Assembly (NCBI GenBank): GCA_963788285.1
Contig: CAWBGB010000008.1
Location: forward strand, 62,001-126,000
Direction: 5' to 3'
Source: Alicyclobacillus_A sp963788285
GTDB lineage: Bacteria; Bacillota; Bacilli; Alicyclobacillales; Alicyclobacillaceae
Length of the DNA stretch: 64,000 bases
Part shown: piece by piece, positions 51,968 to 61,336 of the stretch
Layout: the number at the start of each line of letters is the position of its first letter
How positions within the stretch are numbered: position 1 is the first letter of the stretch
Notes under the pieces: model-generated
Seen by the model: only the letters and a program-made list of their open reading frames with translations
Told to the model about the DNA's origin: nothing
Database searches by the model: none
Translations under genes and position numbers: made by a program

Positions 51968-52359
51968 ATGCAAATTCGCGAGAAAATCCACCCATCCGAA
52001 GACTCTAAATACATCCAGCAACACCTTGCCAACGAGCGAACCTTTCTGGGGGGATTCGAACCATCCTCTCCATCGTTGGCATCGGCATGGTGGCGACGAG
52101 TTTGCACTTTGAACTCAACCGAGACTTGAGTCGTCCAGCCGATTTCCTAATTAAAATTGTTGGCTTTTCGTCTTTGTTGTTTGGCCTGATCATGCTCATT
52201 TACAGTACCTACAGTTACATGGTGAAACGAAAAGGCATCAACGACGGTACATTTCGATCCGTGTCTGCCTACGTCGTGCTAACAGGTGCTTTCCTGGCCG
52301 TTCTTTTAGTGATTCTTTGTGTCTCGTTTTATCTGACGTACGGAGTGGCAATTCGCTGA
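51968..52359 (+). pseudogene. DUF202 membrane protein, frameshifted in the conserved motif
   Basis: ATG 51968 begins IREKIHPSEDSKYIQQHLANERTFL. The frame then fails at a G6 run (52048-52053) inside the family's invariant ERTFLAWIRT motif. The remaining 100 residues (IRTILSIVGIGMVATSL..., three membrane helices) run in the +1 frame to 52359. One added base restores 130 codons and the expected A-W pair. It is either a homopolymer sequencing error or a real break. DUF202/YidH proteins have unknown function. Confidence 0.85.
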
Positions 52360-52461
52360 ATGTGTTCGCGCAACGCCACAGACATGAAGTGGCCGAAGCA
52401 TAAATCTTCCCTCCGAGTCGTATCCATCAGTACAAGCAGGTGCGCCGAGGGAGGTTTTTTT

Positions 52462-52809
52462 ATGTCGTCAATATCGGCATCGACGCTATCAAACCTCTTT
52501 ATCAACTTTATGGTGGCTTTTGGCATGGTGGTCGGAGGATCCATCCTTGGTGGCATTGGCATGATGCTCACGACGCACAGGCCGCCGTTTCTCTTTATGG
52601 TCAGTTTGTCGGAGAGGTTGAAAATCTGGGCCATGGTGGCGACGCTGGGTGGATCCATGGACGCGCTGAAAGCGATTGGTGACGGGGTGTGGATGCGTAA
52701 TTTAGATACAGTAGGTCGACAGTTAACGTACCTTATTGTGGCCTTTGTCGGGTGCCAGTTGGGATCGCTCATGATCCAATGGCTCGCTGGAGGCAGCGCG
52801 CAACAATGA
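52462..52809 (+). CDS. ytrH: Sporulation membrane protein YtrH
   Basis: This 115-residue membrane protein has FINFMVAFGMVVGGSILGGIGMML and KIWAMVATLGGSMDALKAIGDG, the YtrH pattern. In Bacillus it is needed for efficient sporulation late in development. ATG 52462 follows GGGAGG. It overlaps ytrI by four bases (ATGA). Confidence 0.92.
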   Translation: MSSISASTLSNLFINFMVAFGMVVGGSILGGIGMMLTTHRPPFLFMVSLSERLKIWAMVATLGGSMDALKAIGDGVWMRNLDTVGRQLTYLIVAFVGCQLGSLMIQWLAGGSAQQ

Positions 52810-53264
52810 ACAAGCCCAGTTTTGCAGCCGCATTGTTCGGATTTATACTCGGTGTGATTGCGATGTTTCTCTTCCAAGCACGCGACATTAACACACTCCG
52901 CTACAACAACGCCAGTCTCAAACAAGAAAACATTGACCTCTCGCACGAAAAGGAATTGTTGTCCTTAAAGCTTGAACAGTCGAATCCAAAGCAACTGATA
53001 CAAAGTATTGTCGTCACTGTGGAGCCACAACTCCCCGCCGGTGTTTCGCAAGTAGATGTCAATCAATGGGTACGACAGCAGATTGGCTTTCTGATAGGAA
53101 CTGAGGTGTCGACGCTCAATAGCCACCCCAACATGCCGAGGGAGTTTTTGAATGATAAAATATTTACTGTGGACCAAAACAAATACAAAGTGAAAGTGAA
53201 TTATGCCTTTCTCGCGGAGACACTGACCATTGGACTCACACTCACCCCGATAGACAATTCATGA
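52806..53264 (+). CDS. ytrI: Sporulation membrane protein YtrI
   Basis: The protein has 152 residues with a single N-terminal helix (AALFGFILGVIAMFLF) and a coiled-coil segment (LKQENIDLSHEKELLSLKLE), typical of YtrI, the partner of YtrH. ATG 52806 overlaps the ytrH stop. An in-frame extension to 52752 lies inside ytrH and is not used. Confidence 0.9.
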   Translation: MNKPSFAAALFGFILGVIAMFLFQARDINTLRYNNASLKQENIDLSHEKELLSLKLEQSNPKQLIQSIVVTVEPQLPAGVSQVDVNQWVRQQIGFLIGTEVSTLNSHPNMPREFLNDKIFTVDQNKYKVKVNYAFLAETLTIGLTLTPIDNS

Positions 53265-53282
53265 CAAAGAGGCGAGCAATCA

Positions 53283-53603
53283 GTGAAGAAATTATATAGC
53301 CAGATGACCCCAGAAGAACTGCAGGCTGAAATGAAGCATCTCCAAGAACAAGGGCAAGCGGCATTTGACGAACAGCGATGGAGCGAATACGAGGTCCACA
53401 TGAAAAAGTGGTACCTAGCGAAGTCGTACCTCATCAAGGACACAGCAAATATTGAAATCGGTCGCACCTACCGCATTGCAGAAGAGTACGACCGACTGAC
53501 CGTGAGCTTCATTGAAGGTGTCATGGCCTGGGGAAAACGCGAGTCCACTGCGCAGTCCGCGGCGGTCCCCATTGCGATGCTGGAGGAAAAAGACGACGAC
53601 TGA
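53283..53603 (+). CDS. DUF1811 (YfhH-like) protein
   Basis: This small soluble protein has 106 residues: a helical N terminus (MKKLYSQMTPEELQAEMKHLQEQ) and then a short SH3-like part ending in IEGVMAWGKR. The family is restricted to Bacilli and its function is unknown. The start is GTG 53283 with a GAGGCGAG site. It follows ytrI by 18 bases and may belong to that operon. Confidence 0.85.
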   Translation: MKKLYSQMTPEELQAEMKHLQEQGQAAFDEQRWSEYEVHMKKWYLAKSYLIKDTANIEIGRTYRIAEEYDRLTVSFIEGVMAWGKRESTAQSAAVPIAMLEEKDDD

Positions 53604-53629
53604 AATCTGGTCGTCGCCCCTCGCCTTCG

Positions 53630-54736
53630 TCAAGCGCGAATGATGACGTCTTCCAACGCTTTCGGAGACTGGTTCAAAGACCGAGCCCCATCCTCTTCAA
53701 TAACGACGAGATCCTCAATGCGAATCCCGAATTTTCCCGGCAGGTAAATGCCCGGCTCGACACTCATCACCATGCCGGGTTCCAACACGGCTTCGTTGCC
53801 AGCGACGACAAATGGTTCTTCGTGGATGTCCAGACCTACGCCATGACCCGTCCGATGCGTAAAGTACGGACCGTATCCCTGGTCGGTGATGTACTGGCGC
53901 ACAGCTGCGTCGACGTCCCCCAAGCGAACGCCGGGTTTCGCCGTTTCAATGCCAATTTGTTGCGCCCTCAATACACACTCGTACACCTTGCGAATTTCCT
54001 CGGAAGGTTCTCCTACGACAAACGTTCGTGTGGTATCCGATACGTAACGTTGATAGATACCACCAGTGTCCACAATCACTGTGGACCCCTCCACAATTTT
54101 TGAGTGGTCTGGCTCGTGGTGAGGCGCGGCTCCATTTGCACCTGCGGCTACAATGATAGGGAACGACAGTCCTTCCGAACCAGCTTCCTCCCACAACTGT
54201 TCAACAATCTCGGTGGCTTCCAGCTCGGTCATACCCGGTCTCAAAATGGTCTTCAGTTTGCCAACCACTTCGTCCGCCATCGCGGACGCTTTTTCCAGTT
54301 TACTCAATTCATCCGCGTCTTTCCGTTCGCGCAGGGCACTGATGATGGCGTCCGCAACCACGGGTTCCGGCGCGGTCGGGCGAGTCGCCATCAACTTGAT
54401 CACATGCCGGGCAGCCCAATTACCGTCAATCGCAAGCCGGGCGTTTACCCCCACAGCTTCCCCTATGAGGGGATACGGCGAAACACCGTCTTTCCAGAAC
54501 ACCTTTTTGACGTCTGAACTACTCACTTCATTGGCAAACATTTCGTGGACAATCCACACAGGTTCCTTGTACGGCCGGATAATCAACGCCGTTGGCCGTT
54601 CCCCGGTTTCTAGCCATACTCCGGTAAAATAGTAGAGACTTGCCGGGGAAGTGATGACGACTCCGTCTAGATGAATTTGCTGTAACACTGCGTCCAAACG
54701 TCGAATTCTGTCTCGGTAGATGTCTTCTTGTACCAT
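53630..54736 (-). CDS. M24 family Xaa-Pro dipeptidase/aminopeptidase
   Basis: The 368-residue protein has an N-terminal creatinase-like domain and a C-terminal pita-bread peptidase. Its dimetal ligands are visible: Asp in VDTGGIYQRYVSDTTRTF (two), His in HRTGHGVGLDIHEEP, Glu in SVEPGIYL and Glu in GIRIEDLVVIEEDG. It should release N-terminal residues before proline. ATG 54736 follows AAAGGGG. Confidence 0.93.
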   Translation of the reverse strand: MVQEDIYRDRIRRLDAVLQQIHLDGVVITSPASLYYFTGVWLETGERPTALIIRPYKEPVWIVHEMFANEVSSSDVKKVFWKDGVSPYPLIGEAVGVNARLAIDGNWAARHVIKLMATRPTAPEPVVADAIISALRERKDADELSKLEKASAMADEVVGKLKTILRPGMTELEATEIVEQLWEEAGSEGLSFPIIVAAGANGAAPHHEPDHSKIVEGSTVIVDTGGIYQRYVSDTTRTFVVGEPSEEIRKVYECVLRAQQIGIETAKPGVRLGDVDAAVRQYITDQGYGPYFTHRTGHGVGLDIHEEPFVVAGNEAVLEPGMVMSVEPGIYLPGKFGIRIEDLVVIEEDGARSLNQSPKALEDVIIRA

Positions 54737-54750
54737 CCCCGCCGCCCCTT

Positions 54751-55974
54751 TCACGAATCGCCTGTATTTTCATTGTACCAGAGGCTCGGCGATTGGACAC
54801 CTATCATCGCTAGTTTGTCATCTAGAGGATGCCGATGGGTGCCGTGGCGACTCGGGTGATCCAACAAATACCTCGCGAAACCAGCCACCGAGTGCACAAA
54901 CGTTTGGACTTCCTGGTCTGTGAGAATGTCCCTGCCTGGGCGGCCGTTACAGTCGTAGACGTACCACTTACCTTCCACGGACCGGCCAACGTCTACGCCG
55001 AGGCTGCCGAGCAACGGGTACTTCTGCTGCAAACGTTTGGCCACACTCAGCGCAAACTCCTGCGCATGCCCGAACTGAATGTCGGGAATCCCCTGACGAA
55101 CTAACCACGCGAGATCCTCCTCGCTGGAACGAGTCAACGACCGGACGGCGCCTCCCGCATGGTAGTTGGTCAACATCGAGCCTCTGGCGCTCAGCCGAGC
55201 GGTGATGGCGGTCATTTCCCACGCGCCAGTTTCGTTGCGCTGCACTGTGACGCGAAAGTCTACTTTTCGACCGTCCCGCGAAGTGAGGAGCGGTATGTGT
55301 TGCTGCGCCATATATCTACGGCGCTCCATCGCCTGACACAGAATACGTTTCAACTCGCGCCTGTTCACTTCCCCGACCAATCGCTGCCCAAAAAATCGCT
55401 CTCCGGTGACCAAGTACCTGCCTGGTTTCAGCCTCTGCACGAACAAGATATTGCGCCCACCGGATCCGTACACGGGCTTCAACCACCACTGAGGTACTGA
55501 TTTGAACAATTGAAGTACGCCGTCCGGCAAAAGGTCATACCTCGTCTCAGGTAGCCTCCCGACCTTCAGCGGCCTTCCGGAAAGAGTACGGTAGACGGTG
55601 TCTTTCGGAGGCAGAACAGGATTAAACACGGGTACCTCAAGTTCGTGTAGCGCATGCCGCAATGGCTGGAAAGAAGTGCGAAATAACTGCAGGTCCGAGA
55701 GGTACATTGCGTCGTACACGACGGCCTGCCGAGACAATGGAATTTCAGCACTCTTCCACGGGGACTCTTCATCGTCTGTACGGTATAGACGACCTGCAAT
55801 CCGCCGTCGATGCGGTCGAAATTCCGCAGGCGTCGTCACCATCAGTGGTAACCCAAACTGTTCAGCCGCACGCCCCAGCTGTAGAAATGTCCACTTTCGG
55901 CGCGCATGCGTGAGCCCATCGGGCGGTACGCCAGTCAGGGCGACAAGCACAGAAATCCCCCATTTCGCCATGAG
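54751..55974 (-). CDS. YheC/YheD family endospore coat-associated protein
   Basis: This ATP-grasp-like protein of about 400 residues is of the YheC/YheD type. YLSDLQLFRTSFQPLRHALHELEVPVFNPVLPPKD and KPVYGSGGRNILFV (nucleotide loop) are visible, with YVYDCNGRPGRDIL near the end. These proteins associate with the spore coat and may make a peptide or nucleotide-linked bond; the chemistry is unknown. The open frame extends to 56052, but no start has a ribosome site. The glycosyltransferase gene diverges from it. Confidence 0.82.
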   Translation of the reverse strand, partial: LMAKWGISVLVALTGVPPDGLTHARRKWTFLQLGRAAEQFGLPLMVTTPAEFRPHRRRIAGRLYRTDDEESPWKSAEIPLSRQAVVYDAMYLSDLQLFRTSFQPLRHALHELEVPVFNPVLPPKDTVYRTLSGRPLKVGRLPETRYDLLPDGVLQLFKSVPQWWLKPVYGSGGRNILFVQRLKPGRYLVTGERFFGQRLVGEVNRRELKRILCQAMERRRYMAQQHIPLLTSRDGRKVDFRVTVQRNETGAWEMTAITARLSARGSMLTNYHAGGAVRSLTRSSEEDLAWLVRQGIPDIQFGHAQEFALSVAKRLQQKYPLLGSLGVDVGRSVEGKWYVYDCNGRPGRDILTDQEVQTFVHSVAGFARYLLDHPSRHGTHRHPLDDKLAMIGVQSPSLWYNENTGDS

Positions 55975-56085
55975 CATGTTACAGGCTATGAAAGGTGGGC
56001 GATGGCGGAATGGGCGAATGTCTGGGTCTCTCCACATCGTGGCAGCGAGCATACGCTAACGAAAAACCATTGGGAGGTGCAGGAA

Positions 56086-57237
56086 GTGAGGATTGCCATC
56101 CTTGCACCAGAAGATCTGCCAGTTCCCCCAGTTCACGGAGGCTCCGTCCAGATCTACGTGCATGCGCTATACCAGGAACTCACCAAACGCGATTGTAACG
56201 TCACCCTGTTGAGTCCGAGCAGATCTGCAAATGGGGATGGGCACATCCGGATCTCCGCTCGCGGGCACGAGTATCAGCGCAAAGCCTTGCAATGGCTGCG
56301 CACTCTCTCGCCGGACGTCGTGCAAATTGAGAACCGTCCCCTCTTGGTTCGTCCTGTCCAACGCACGGTTCCACATGCCAAGGTCATTCTGAACCTGCAT
56401 TCCACGACCTTCCTGGGTCGCAAACATTTGACTCCAGCCGCAGCGCGGCAAGCGTTACGGTCGGCAGACCGGGTGGTTCTCAACAGCCGCTACTTACGGT
56501 GCACCATTGAGCGGACGTTCTCCATCCACCGAGCGCAATGGAAGACGGCGGTCATCCATCCCGGCGTGGACCTTCACAAGTTCACGGCAGATGGCACTCC
56601 GCGAGGCGAGAGCACGCTTCGCCTGCTCTATGTGGGCCGCGTCATTCAACAAAAGGGTGTGCACGTGCTCGTGGAAGCCGTACGGATTCTCGGGCAACAG
56701 GGGATTCCAGTACAGTTGACCGTTGTCGGAGGCACGCATCCTTGGGAGCGAAAGTACCGTGCCAAGTTGCTGAGACAGGCCCGCGGGCTTCCTGTGCACT
56801 TTGTCGGATTCGTTGCGCCAGAACACCTACCGGAATACTTTCGGGACGCGGACTTGCTGGTGTGCCCGTCACAGCGCAACGAAGCGTTTGGCATGGTCAA
56901 TGTCGAAGCATTAGGGGCCGGTCTGCCCGTGGTGGCAAGCCGACAAGGGGGGATCCCTGAAATCATCGACGACAGCTGTGGCGTTCTCGTCCAGCACTTC
57001 ACAAGACCCGCGGCGTTTGCAACGACGCTTCGCAGGCTCGCGCTCGACCGAAGTCAGCTGAGGGCGCTGGCTGCAGGAACCAAAAAACAAGCCGACCGCT
57101 TTCAATGGTCGCGGACGGCAGAAAAGTTCCACAAGCTGTATTATCATTTGTCACTTGTCCCATCGGGCGTTCATCAGGACTTCTCCTGCGGTAAAGCCGG
57201 GCGTGGTAACTTGAATCGATCCCTAGTCCGTACATAG
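56086..57237 (+). CDS. Glycosyltransferase family 4
   Basis: This 383-residue GT-B fold enzyme has DLPVPPVHGGSVQIYVHALYQEL at the acceptor side and RLLYVGRVIQQKGVHVLVEAV. The donor-binding NEAFGMVNVEALGAGLPVVASRQGGIPEII contains the E-x7-E motif. GTG 56086 follows GGGAGGTGC; a long upstream frame to 55906 is antisense to the YheC/D gene. A position next to YheC/D parallels the CotSA-type transferases of spore coats. Its 3' end overlaps the convergent flavin reductase gene by 64 bases. Confidence 0.88.
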   Translation: MRIAILAPEDLPVPPVHGGSVQIYVHALYQELTKRDCNVTLLSPSRSANGDGHIRISARGHEYQRKALQWLRTLSPDVVQIENRPLLVRPVQRTVPHAKVILNLHSTTFLGRKHLTPAAARQALRSADRVVLNSRYLRCTIERTFSIHRAQWKTAVIHPGVDLHKFTADGTPRGESTLRLLYVGRVIQQKGVHVLVEAVRILGQQGIPVQLTVVGGTHPWERKYRAKLLRQARGLPVHFVGFVAPEHLPEYFRDADLLVCPSQRNEAFGMVNVEALGAGLPVVASRQGGIPEIIDDSCGVLVQHFTRPAAFATTLRRLALDRSQLRALAAGTKKQADRFQWSRTAEKFHKLYYHLSLVPSGVHQDFSCGKAGRGNLNRSLVRT

Positions 57238-57803
57238 TCGTCCCCCGCCATGCGCCCGACTGCCGCGAGGGTGTCGGGGTTGATCTTCCCGTCCACGTAC
57301 ACGTCATCGCGCACGTGCATCCGGACCACTTTACCAAGCACGAGAAATCCGCCGCCGGGACCATCTCCGAACTGCAGAATTTGCTCGAGCTCGCATTCCA
57401 TCTGGATGGCGCTTTCTTCAACCCGTGGCGGTGCAACGTCCACACTCGGGATGGGAGTTAGGCCGGACACCTCGAACTCATCTACCTCAGGTGGAAACTC
57501 AGGCGCAGTCAAATTCATCTTTTCCACAATGTCTTCACTGACCACGTTAATCACAAACTGACGGGTTTCCTCTATGTTGCGGAGCGTATCTTTTTTCTGC
57601 CCATCGTGTCCCCGGAACATCGGCGCAAATGCGACGATAAACGGCTTCGGACACACGCCGTTGAAAAAGCTGAAAGCACTTAGGTTCCGGGTTCCGTCCT
57701 TACTGACGGTGGACACGAACGCGATAGGCCGAGGGACAATGGCCCCAATCAAAAGTTTGTAGACGTCCCGCCACGGAAGCGCGTCTGGTATCAACTCCAC
57801 CAC
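57174..57803 (-). CDS. Flavin reductase-like FMN-binding protein
   Basis: This split-barrel FMN-binding protein of about 209 residues has RPIAFVSTVSKDGTRNLSAFSFFNGVCPKPFIVAFAP, the flavin reductase signature. The partner is unknown, but it is the last gene of the tyrosine catabolic operon, just after homogentisate dioxygenase, whose end it overlaps unless started at GTG 57803. GGAGGTGG supports that start. It may reduce a flavin or quinone formed during homogentisate oxidation. Confidence 0.85.
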   Translation of the reverse strand: MVELIPDALPWRDVYKLLIGAIVPRPIAFVSTVSKDGTRNLSAFSFFNGVCPKPFIVAFAPMFRGHDGQKKDTLRNIEETRQFVINVVSEDIVEKMNLTAPEFPPEVDEFEVSGLTPIPSVDVAPPRVEESAIQMECELEQILQFGDGPGGGFLVLGKVVRMHVRDDVYVDGKINPDTLAAVGRMAGDDYVRTRDRFKLPRPALPQEKS

Positions 57804-57838
57804 GAACCATCCACCTCCATTCCAGTGCGCAGCGTGGC

Positions 57839-58987
57839 TCACAGCCAAGAGTACATATAGTTAGGATCTTCCACGGCAAGCGCCGGTTTCAATACCTTGA
57901 GTGGCCGGAATGTGTCCACCATGACTGCCAGTTCTTCCGTGCGCTCCTTACCCAGGCTGGCTTCCACCGTTCCAGGATGCGGTCCGTGTGGAATCCCAGA
58001 TGGATGCAACGTCATGGATCCAATCTCCACACCACGTCGACTCATGAAATTTCCACGTACATAATACAACACTTCGTCGCTATCGACGTTGCTGTGGTTG
58101 TACGGAACCGGAATGGCTTCCGGATGATAGTCAAACAACCTCGGAACGAAGGAACAGACGACAAAGTTCTGTCCGGCAAACGTCTGGTGCACCGGAGGTG
58201 GCAAGTGAATACGGCCTGTCATCGGTTCAAAGTCCTCAATGTTGAACGCGTAGGGATAGACGTACCCATCCCAGCCGACGACATCGAATGGATGATGCGC
58301 AAGCACAAGGGTCGTGATGGCGCCCCGGGCTTTGACGCGGACCGGAAATTCTCCTTCATTGGCGACGGGCGACGCGTACACCGGCGGACGAAGGTCCCGT
58401 TCACAAAACGGCGAATGCTCGAGAAACTGGCCGAATTCATTCCGGTAGCGCCGTGGCACTTCGATGTGGCTCGCTGATTCAATCAACAGATAGCGAACCG
58501 GTTTGTCAATTACCAGTTTGTAGATGGTGCCGGCGGGAATCACGAGGTAGTCACCGGGGCGGAACTCGATGTACCCAAACATCGACTCCAGTGTACCGGT
58601 GCCTTCATGGATGAAGAGGATTTCGTCGCATTCGCCGTTCTTGTAGAAATCGTCCATGCTCTGTGTCGCCACGCACGTGCCCAACAACACGTCGTCGTTG
58701 CCAAGCAAATACTGGCGAGCAGCAATCGGATGGCCCTCGGTCGTCAGTCTCTTGGTCCAAAAATGACGGTGGCGAAGCGGTCCGGCTTCCTCCGGCACAT
58801 ACGCCACGGGCACGGGTCCCTCCACGCGGCGAACGGCTGTCGGCGGGTACGTGTGATAAAGAATGGACTGAATTCCAGAAAACCCCTTTGTGCCAAATAC
58901 TTCTTCCTTATACAGTTGTCCATCCGGACGCCGAAACTTCGTGTGGCGTTTGTGCGGAATCTCACCACGAACGACGTAATACGGCAT
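57839..58987 (-). CDS. hmgA: Homogentisate 1,2-dioxygenase
   Basis: The 382-residue cupin dioxygenase cleaves the aromatic ring of homogentisate to maleylacetoacetate using Fe(II). The iron-binding part lies in PYNHSNVDSDEVLYYVRGNF and HPSGIPHGPHPG. RRYRNEFGQF and YPYAFNIEDFEPMTGRIH are conserved. The length is shorter than the 430-residue Pseudomonas type, as in other Bacilli. It lies seven bases after the fumarylacetoacetase-like gene. Confidence 0.92.
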   Translation of the reverse strand: MPYYVVRGEIPHKRHTKFRRPDGQLYKEEVFGTKGFSGIQSILYHTYPPTAVRRVEGPVPVAYVPEEAGPLRHRHFWTKRLTTEGHPIAARQYLLGNDDVLLGTCVATQSMDDFYKNGECDEILFIHEGTGTLESMFGYIEFRPGDYLVIPAGTIYKLVIDKPVRYLLIESASHIEVPRRYRNEFGQFLEHSPFCERDLRPPVYASPVANEGEFPVRVKARGAITTLVLAHHPFDVVGWDGYVYPYAFNIEDFEPMTGRIHLPPPVHQTFAGQNFVVCSFVPRLFDYHPEAIPVPYNHSNVDSDEVLYYVRGNFMSRRGVEIGSMTLHPSGIPHGPHPGTVEASLGKERTEELAVMVDTFRPLKVLKPALAVEDPNYMYSWL

Positions 58988-58993
58988 TGTCCA

Positions 58994-60052
58994 TCACCTC
59001 CAAGTGGGTCTCTCGACAATCGGTGTCCGCAACACACCTAGGTTATCTACGGTCAATTCCACGACGTCCCCAGGCTGCAACCAGTTGTGCACCTGGGTTC
59101 CTAATTCCAGGATGCATCCAGTTCCCACGGTGCCTGACCCTATCACGTCTCCTGGCATGAGGTCGACGTCCGCAGATGCACGCTCAATCATTTGTGCAAA
59201 CGTGAAATGAATGTCCGCTAGATTGCCACTGGAGATGGTGCGACCGTTGACAGAAGCCTTCATCGTCAGGCGATGTCTACGTCCATGTTCTCCCGGCACC
59301 ACAACATGGTCCAGATGGTCAGCCGTGACCAGATACGGCCCGAAGGAAGTAGCAAAATCTTTCCCTTTTGCAGGACCAAGCCCCACTTTCATCTCCTGCC
59401 GCTGCAGATCGCGAGCGCTCCAGTCGTTCAAAATGGCGTACCCAAGGATGTACTCATCCGCCTCTTTGGCCGCAATATTTCGCCCGGGTTTTCCGATGAC
59501 GCAGGCGACTTCCAATTCATAGTCCAGTTCCTGGCAACCCAGTGGCGCCCAGACCGGTTCATCAGGCCCTCGGAAACTCGTCGTATTTGAAAAGTAAAAA
59601 ACCGGGAACTCATACCATTCTGGCACCATATCCAGCCCGCGCTTGCGCCTGCAGGTGGCCACGTGCTGTTCAAAGGCGTAGAAGTCACGGAACGAGCGAG
59701 GTCGAAACGGCAAACACAGGTCTACCGTGTCCGAATCCATCGTGCAAGCGAGCGCAGATTCATTGCCGTGCTCTACGGCCTCGGACCAATCGTGGTAGAC
59801 CTGCCGCATGGCTTTCCACAGGTCACTCACTTTCCCGCGCCAGACAAGTTCGGAGAGATCCTGAAACAGCGCGCCATGCTTGCGCAGGAAACCCCTGACG
59901 TGGCCTCCGCCCGCTCGAACACTGTATGATTCGCACCACCACTCAACCGCACGACGAATATCTACAATCGTGCCGTCCTCGACAACCCAGGCCGAACGCA
60001 GGGCGGCCGTCGCGGTCCGCCCCTCTTTTCTTCGATAACTCGCCAGCCTCAT
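58994..60052 (-). CDS. Fumarylacetoacetate hydrolase family protein
   Basis: The protein has 352 residues with an N-terminal SH3-like extension and a C-terminal FAH domain containing ELDYELEVACVIGKPGRN, YAILNDWSARDLQ and GDVIGSGTVGTG (metal-binding acids). In this operon it should split fumarylacetoacetate, or maleylacetoacetate directly, to acetoacetate and a C4 acid. No separate maleylacetoacetate isomerase gene is present. It overlaps hpd by four bases. Confidence 0.9.
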   Translation of the reverse strand: MRLASYRRKEGRTATAALRSAWVVEDGTIVDIRRAVEWWCESYSVRAGGGHVRGFLRKHGALFQDLSELVWRGKVSDLWKAMRQVYHDWSEAVEHGNESALACTMDSDTVDLCLPFRPRSFRDFYAFEQHVATCRRKRGLDMVPEWYEFPVFYFSNTTSFRGPDEPVWAPLGCQELDYELEVACVIGKPGRNIAAKEADEYILGYAILNDWSARDLQRQEMKVGLGPAKGKDFATSFGPYLVTADHLDHVVVPGEHGRRHRLTMKASVNGRTISSGNLADIHFTFAQMIERASADVDLMPGDVIGSGTVGTGCILELGTQVHNWLQPGDVVELTVDNLGVLRTPIVERPTWR

Positions 60053-61143
60053 TCCAGGTTCCCGCGCCTGGCCTGCTCTTTTTCAATCGCTTCGAACAGC
60101 GCCTTGAAGTTGCCGTTGCCAAAGCCGCGGCTGCCTTTGCGTTGGATGATTTCAAAGAACACTGTCGGCCGGTCCATCAATGGCTTCGTAAAGATTTGCA
60201 GCAGATAGCCTTCTTCGTCTCTATCGACGAGAATGTTTAACGCCTGGATGCGCTTCACGTCTTCGTCAATCGGGCCAATCCGATCCCAAAGTTCCTCATA
60301 GTACGCGTCTGGGGCGCTGAGAAACTCAACGCCAGCTGCCTTCAATTCGGTGACGGTCTGCAGAATGTCCTTGGTGATGAGGGCAATGTGTTGCACCCCG
60401 GGACCGCCAAAGAAGTCCAGGTATTCTTGAATCTGCGACTTCTTCTTGCCCTGTGCCGGCTCGTTGATAGGGAACTTAATCTTTCCGCCGCCGTTCTGCA
60501 TCACCTTCGACATTAGAGCAGAGTACTCGGTATTGATATCCTGGTCGGTAAAGTGAATAAACTGCTCAAAGCCGAGCGCCTTTTCGTAGTATCGGACCCA
60601 CTCTTCCATCTTGCCCAGTTCGACGTTGCCAACAATGTGGTCAATCGCGAGCAACCCTTTCGGCTCGCCGCCGAAGATGTTGTCCATCGGCTCGTACCCA
60701 GGCAGGAATGCCCCGTCGTACTTTTCGCGCTCAATGAACGCGTGTACTGTTTCCCCGTAGCTGCCGATGACGGACTTGCGTACCACGCCGTGCTCGTCTT
60801 TCAGTTCTATCACATCGGACACAGGAATTGCCCCGCGACTGGTCGATTCCCGATACGCCGCCGCCGCATCGTCCACAGTAAACGCAATCTCTTTCACGCC
60901 ATCCCCGTGCTTTTTGACGAACTCGGCAATGGGATGATCCGGCCCCAGAGCACCCGTCACAACAAAGCGGATGTCCCCTTGTTCGAGCACATAAGAAGCT
61001 TTGTCGCGAACCCCCGTTTCCATCCCCGCGTACGCAACCACCTGGAAACCGTACGCCCGCGACAAAAAGTACGCGAATTGCTTGGCGTTACCGACGTAAA
61101 ACTCTACGTAGTCAATCCCTTGCAGAGGTAAATGGTCTGCCAT
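60049..61143 (-). CDS. hpd: 4-hydroxyphenylpyruvate dioxygenase
   Basis: This two-domain VOC enzyme of 364 residues converts 4-hydroxyphenylpyruvate to homogentisate. Ligand regions are LAIDHIVGNVELG (His), GVQHIALIT (His) and PTVFFEIIQR (Glu). ATG 61143 follows GGAGGAG; an upstream frame to 61173 is not used. It is the first gene of the hpd-fah-hmgA-flavin reductase operon. Confidence 0.95.
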   Translation of the reverse strand: MADHLPLQGIDYVEFYVGNAKQFAYFLSRAYGFQVVAYAGMETGVRDKASYVLEQGDIRFVVTGALGPDHPIAEFVKKHGDGVKEIAFTVDDAAAAYRESTSRGAIPVSDVIELKDEHGVVRKSVIGSYGETVHAFIEREKYDGAFLPGYEPMDNIFGGEPKGLLAIDHIVGNVELGKMEEWVRYYEKALGFEQFIHFTDQDINTEYSALMSKVMQNGGGKIKFPINEPAQGKKKSQIQEYLDFFGGPGVQHIALITKDILQTVTELKAAGVEFLSAPDAYYEELWDRIGPIDEDVKRIQALNILVDRDEEGYLLQIFTKPLMDRPTVFFEIIQRKGSRGFGNGNFKALFEAIEKEQARRGNLE

Positions 61144-61200
61144 CCCTGTTCTCCTCCATGCCAGTGGTTTCACGAATGCCCGTTTGTAAAAGTTTCTACG

Positions 61201-61228
61201 ATACTAATCGCCGTGTAAGCGATTCCAA
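61201..61228 (-). promoter_or_regulatory. Candidate promoter of the tyrosine catabolic operon
   Basis: TTGGAA (61228-61223), a 16-base spacer and TAGTAT (61206-61201) lie about 58 bases before hpd on the minus strand. Confidence 0.4.
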
Positions 61229-61336
61229 CGCTATCTTACTGAAACGCGGGAATTGTCTGCAATGACACATGCTACTGCAGATGTGCTGCTCCGTGTTAAA
61301 GCAACGAAGGCAGAAAAAAGACCGCCGAAGCGGCCG

